Shown piece by piece: positions 7,964-9,963 of a DNA stretch of 9,963 nucleotides. The stretch lies in NCBI GenBank assembly GCA_937863945.1, contig CALMIB010000419.1:1-9963 (forward strand), given 5' to 3'. The notes under the pieces were generated by a model. The model worked only from the letters and a program-made list of their open reading frames with translations, was not told the origin of the DNA and did not search any database. The position numbers were made by a program, and so were the translations under genes. The stretch is from an uncultured Longilinea sp. GTDB taxonomy: Bacteria > Chloroflexota > Anaerolineae > Anaerolineales > Anaerolineaceae. Position 1 is the first letter of the stretch, and each line of letters begins with the position of its first letter.

Positions 7964-8233
7964 TTAAACCTTGGTCGCTGCATCGAAGATATCGGCGACT
8001 TCTTTCAGCACGCGCTCCCGCTCTTGCGGATCTTCCCCGCGAATCGCGGTGATCACGCAACTATTCAGGTGGTTGTCCAGCACAATCGTCGACACTTTGT
8101 TCAACGCGGATTGCACCGCCTGGATCTGACGGATGACGTCGATACAATAGGCGTCCTCCTCCAACATGCGCTGGATTCCGCGCAAATGGCCTTCGGCCGT
8201 CTTAAGTCGGGTGAGTGCTTCAGAATTTTTCAT
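7964..8233 (-). CDS. csoR: Copper-sensing transcriptional repressor CsoR
   Basis: CsoR is an all-helical repressor (DUF156 family) that leaves its operator when it binds Cu(I). The 89-residue product from the ATG at 8233 has the three copper ligands in the diagnostic spacing: C30, H55 and C59, corresponding to C36, H61 and C65 of the M. tuberculosis protein, with Y29 next to the first cysteine as in that protein. The opening LTRLKTAEGHLRGIQRML is the typical family signature. The histidine-rich N-terminal ligand set of RcnR-type nickel/cobalt sensors is absent, and linkage to copZ and copA supports copper. GAGAGAGG precedes 8233 with a short spacing of 4 bases. A longer in-frame reading from 8284 would run through the promoter and operator, and is rejected. 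Confidence 0.94.
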   Translation of the reverse strand: MKNSEALTRLKTAEGHLRGIQRMLEEDAYCIDVIRQIQAVQSALNKVSTIVLDNHLNSCVITAIRGEDPQERERVLKEVADIFDAATKV

Positions 8234-8251
8234 CGTACCTCTCTCGTTTGC

Positions 8252-8278
8252 TACCCCCTCCCCATGGGGGGAGGGATA
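8252..8278. promoter_or_regulatory. Candidate CsoR operator overlapping the csoR transcription start
   Basis: CCCTCCCC (8256-8263) and GGGGAGGG (8268-8275) form a perfect 8-bp inverted repeat around ATGG, inside a C-tract/G-tract flanked by TA (8252-8253 and 8277-8278). This is the general form of known CsoR operators: TA-flanked G/C tracts, the M. tuberculosis site being similarly long. It begins about where transcription should start from the csoR promoter, a good position for repression. A similar GC-rich palindrome could instead be a REP-like intergenic repeat, so the call is not certain. Confidence 0.6.
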
Positions 8279-8283
8279 AAACA

Positions 8284-8312
8284 ATCATAACCATATCACT
8301 CCGATTTGTCAA
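8284..8312 (-). promoter_or_regulatory. Sigma70-type promoter of the csoR-copZ-copA operon
   Basis: On the minus strand a perfect -35 TTGACA (8312-8307) is separated by exactly 17 bases from the -10 TATGAT (8289-8284), which differs from consensus at one base. The predicted start of transcription is near 8277, about 44 bases upstream of the csoR ATG and at the edge of the candidate operator. Such a strong core promoter needs a repressor, which fits CsoR autoregulation. Confidence 0.85.
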
Positions 8313-8341
8313 GTAGCTGCCATGCAAACAAACACCTGCTG

Positions 8342-8347
8342 TATAAT
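8342..8347 (+). promoter_or_regulatory. Probable -10 element of the TlpA-Lgt-SDR operon
   Basis: A perfect TATAAT lies 42 bases before the preferred start of the thioredoxin-like gene, giving a leader of about 36 bases. No good -35 hexamer is present at 16-18 bases; TTGTCA at 8306-8311 is 30 bases away, too far. The promoter is divergent from the csoR promoter, with the two -10 elements 52 bases apart. Confidence 0.5.
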
Positions 8348-8376
8348 TGCCGGTGATCGTTATCAAAAACTGTGCG

Positions 8377-8381
8377 AAGGA
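8377..8381 (+). promoter_or_regulatory. Ribosome binding site deciding the TlpA/ResA-like start
   Basis: AAGGA lies 8 bases before the ATG at 8390. An in-frame GTG at 8372 sits upstream of this site and has no ribosome site of its own, so 8390 is preferred. Confidence 0.7.
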
Positions 8382-8389
8382 ATTCATCC

Positions 8390-8947
8390 ATGCCCATCAG
8401 CTCGCGGAATTTCAAGTGGATCCAGCTTGCCTTGCTTTTTTTCGCAGCGGCATGGATCGCAGGAACATCCTGGCTCTCAACGCCCGGCGAGGGCAGCCGG
8501 TCAGCGTCTCCGCGCGCGGGCTTCCCGGCGCCGTCCTTTACGTTGACCGATCTGGACGGCGACCCGGTTAGCCTGTCTGATTTTCAGGGCAAAGTCGTCC
8601 TGCTCAACTTCTGGGCAGCCTGGTGCCCACCCTGCAAGGCTGAGATGCCCGCGTTTGAAGCCTTGCAACAGGCGTACCGGGGGGATGAGCTGGTCATCCT
8701 CGCTGTGAACACCACCTATCAGGATGATCTGACAGCCGCGCAGGAATTTGTTGTCGAGAACAACCTGAGCTTCCCGGTCCTGCTGGATATGGACGGCAAG
8801 GTCTCCAATGCCTACCAGATCCTGGCCATGCCCAGCACGTTCTTTATCGACCGCGACGGCATCATCCAGCAGGTCATCGTGGGCGGGCCGATGTCGGAAA
8901 CTTTGATTCAAACGCAGGTGCGTAAATTGCTCGCGGAGGTGCCCTGA
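8390..8947 (+). CDS. Membrane-anchored TlpA/ResA-type thiol-disulfide oxidoreductase
   Basis: This is a thioredoxin-fold protein of 185 residues facing the outside of the membrane. A hydrophobic segment (about residues 10-29), preceded by a short basic stretch, should be an uncleaved anchor or signal peptide; it has no lipobox cysteine. The AhpC-TSA/redoxin-like domain begins at FPAPSFTLTDLDG and contains the active site NFWAAWCPPCKAEMP (C79, C82) and the cis-proline loop AMPSTFFID (P148). The WCPPC motif is usual in ResA, TlpA and related reductants of cytochrome c apoproteins or other extracytoplasmic thiols. Its CxxC rather than CxxxC spacing argues against a Sco-type copper protein. Its stop overlaps the next start by one base (TGATG), so its function is probably tied to the Lgt-like protein. 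The exact substrate cannot be read from the sequence. Confidence 0.9.
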   Translation: MPISSRNFKWIQLALLFFAAAWIAGTSWLSTPGEGSRSASPRAGFPAPSFTLTDLDGDPVSLSDFQGKVVLLNFWAAWCPPCKAEMPAFEALQQAYRGDELVILAVNTTYQDDLTAAQEFVVENNLSFPVLLDMDGKVSNAYQILAMPSTFFIDRDGIIQQVIVGGPMSETLIQTQVRKLLAEVP

Positions 8948-9708
8948 TGCTCCCCATTTTGCAGATTGGCCCGCTCGCCATCCAGACTCCTGGTTTGATC
9001 CTGCTGCTGGGACTGTGGTTCGGGTTAACCCTGGCCGAAAAACTGGCACAAATCGACCGCATTATTGACCCCAATGCAATCTACAATCTGGCACTGACGG
9101 CCCTGCTGGCAGGCATTCTCGGCGCGCGATTGTTTTATGTGGCCCGGTATCCCGATATCTTCTTCAATGACCCCCTCAGCCTGATCAGCCCGAACACGGC
9201 CATGCTGGACGCGTTTGGCGGGTGGGTCACCGGAGGATTGGCCATGTTGATCTACGGGCAGCGGCGCAAACTGCCCTTGTGGCCGGTTCTGGATGCATTG
9301 ACCCCCGCGTTGAGCGTGCTGCTCATCGCGACCGGTCTGGCACACTTTGCCTCGGGAGATGCGTTTGGGATTCCGGCCCGCCTCCCCTGGAGCATCCGCC
9401 TGTGGGGCGAATACCGCCATCCCACACAACTCTACGAAACCCTGCTCGCGGCCGGCATCGCCGTGCTGGTCTGGCCGCGCCGCCGCGCCGAACAACCGGC
9501 AGGCGTACGCTTCCTGGCATTTGTCGCCCTGAGCGCATTCGCGCGCATCCTGGTGGAATCCTTCCGCGCAGATAGCACGCTGATCTTCGGCTCGCTGCGC
9601 ACTGCGCAGGTGATCGCCTGGGGTATCCTGGCAATCAGCACGCAATGGATCGCAACCCGGCTTAAGCACCAATCCACAGCCCAGCCACTGGAGGAAGCCA
9701 AACCATGA
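8947..9708 (+). CDS. Lgt-family (prolipoprotein diacylglyceryl transferase-like) membrane protein
   Basis: Lgt moves a diacylglyceryl group from phosphatidylglycerol to the lipobox cysteine of prelipoproteins. This 253-residue protein has about seven hydrophobic segments and shows clear family marks: GARLFYV (59-65), RHPTQLYE (157-164) and the C-terminal ARILVESFR (199-207), which keeps the arginine expected to match the essential R239 of E. coli Lgt. Other key positions differ. The GRxGNF motif holding essential R143 reads GLAHF here (130-134, with L131), and the HGG motif reads TGG (95-97). It may be a divergent Lgt using another arginine, or a paralog with a different role. GGAGG lies 7 bases before the start, which overlaps the stop of the thioredoxin-like gene by one base. 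The end overlaps the next gene by four bases (ATGA). Confidence 0.8.
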   Translation: MLPILQIGPLAIQTPGLILLLGLWFGLTLAEKLAQIDRIIDPNAIYNLALTALLAGILGARLFYVARYPDIFFNDPLSLISPNTAMLDAFGGWVTGGLAMLIYGQRRKLPLWPVLDALTPALSVLLIATGLAHFASGDAFGIPARLPWSIRLWGEYRHPTQLYETLLAAGIAVLVWPRRRAEQPAGVRFLAFVALSAFARILVESFRADSTLIFGSLRTAQVIAWGILAISTQWIATRLKHQSTAQPLEEAKP

Positions 9709-9963
9709 CCTTATCTGGAAAAACAGTCCTGGTGACCGGCGGAGCCAGGCGCATTGGCCGCGCCATCTCGCTAGCCATCGCCGAAGCCGGCGGAAACGTG
9801 ATTGTGCATCACAACCACTCCCCGGCAGCAGCCGAGGAAACCCAACAGGAGATTCTCCGCATGGGCCGCAAGGCCTGGGTTATCCAGGCGGACCTTGAGG
9901 ATCCAGCCCAGGCTGCCCGGCAGGTAGATTCAGCTGCCAGGCTTGCCCCGCTGTACGGGTTGG
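9705..9963 (+). CDS. Short-chain dehydrogenase/reductase, pteridine reductase-like (3' end outside window)
   Basis: Only the first 86 residues are inside the window. They form the start of a Rossmann fold: strand KTVLVTGG, the dinucleotide-binding TGGARRIG (11-18), then the second strand VIVHHNHS (32-39). The basic pair after the glycine motif and the His-Asn-His-Ser end of strand two resemble pteridine reductases and FolM-type dihydromonapterin reductases, and suggest NADPH preference. The catalytic Ser-Tyr-Lys residues lie beyond the edge, so the substrate is unknown. A generic 3-oxoacyl-ACP reductase-type SDR is the main alternative. The start ATG overlaps the TGA of the Lgt-like gene (ATGA), and GGAGG lies 10 bases upstream, so it belongs to the same operon. 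Confidence 0.85.
   Translation, partial: MTLSGKTVLVTGGARRIGRAISLAIAEAGGNVIVHHNHSPAAAEETQQEILRMGRKAWVIQADLEDPAQAARQVDSAARLAPLYGL

Noticed and set aside
7918..7983. N-terminal extension of CopZ starting at 7983
   Set aside because: It overlaps the csoR end, adds a non-homologous aromatic/basic stretch, and ignores the AAGGAG site before 7917.
8234..8284. N-terminal extension of CsoR starting at 8284
   Set aside because: It would translate through the predicted transcription start and operator palindrome and begins at the -10 element; the low-complexity peptide is an artefact of the palindrome.
8306..8311. TTGTCA on the plus strand as a -35 for the TATAAT at 8342
   Set aside because: The spacing is 30 bases, far from the usable 16-18; the same bases are better explained as the TTGACA of the csoR promoter on the other strand.
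8501..9049. A 182-codon open frame on the minus strand
   Set aside because: It is antisense to the thioredoxin-like gene with its WCPPC motif, and shows no domain of its own.
9025..9672. A 215-codon open frame on the minus strand
   Set aside because: It is antisense to the Lgt-like gene, whose frame carries recognisable family motifs and overlapping operon junctions.
1..9963. Undescribed defence, mobile or biosynthetic system
   Set aside because: Every sizeable stretch is accounted for by recognised metabolic, copper-homeostasis or redox genes; there are no integrase, transposase, CRISPR repeats or defence domains.

Overview
The window reads as ordinary chromosome of a moderately GC-rich bacterium. 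The best guess is a member of the Chloroflexota (Anaerolineae-like). That guess rests on the fused transaldolase/glucose-6-phosphate isomerase, the transketolase-rpiB-tal/pgi order and the overall protein style. It is inference, because no rRNA or marker gene is present. Coding density is high, no gap exceeds about 170 bases, and I saw no insertion sequence, tRNA, CRISPR array or phage gene.

Left half, minus strand (4999 down to 1): a sugar-phosphate operon in the order transketolase, ribose-5-phosphate isomerase B, then a bifunctional transaldolase/glucose-6-phosphate isomerase that runs off the left edge. These enzymes cover much of the non-oxidative pentose phosphate pathway and link it to glycolysis through fructose-6-phosphate/glucose-6-phosphate. 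An extended -10 promoter lies just upstream, shortly after a strong terminator that isolates this operon from the copper genes.

Middle, minus strand (8233 down to 5112): a complete copper-homeostasis operon in the order csoR (Cu(I)-sensing repressor), copZ (Cu(I) chaperone), copA (Cu(I)-exporting P1B-type ATPase), then a rho-independent terminator. A near-consensus sigma70 promoter (TTGACA, 17 bp, TATGAT) precedes csoR, and a GC-rich inverted repeat flanked by TA sits on the predicted start site as a candidate CsoR operator. When Cu(I) binds CsoR, the repressor should release, CopZ should carry Cu(I) and CopA should export it. Two oddities are a second metal-binding domain of CopA without its CxxC, and two interleaved inverted repeats between copZ and copA.

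Right end, plus strand (8342 to the edge): a divergent operon starts from a perfect TATAAT. It encodes a membrane-anchored TlpA/ResA-type thioredoxin-fold protein (WCPPC), an Lgt-family membrane protein whose catalytic motif departs from classical Lgt, and the N-terminal part of a short-chain dehydrogenase resembling pteridine reductases. The genes overlap by 1 and 4 bases (TGATG, ATGA), so they are probably translated together.

I found no convincing new multi-gene system. The most worthwhile second looks are the copZ-copA intergenic RNA structure, the divergent Lgt-like protein paired with a thiol oxidoreductase, and the csoR control region.
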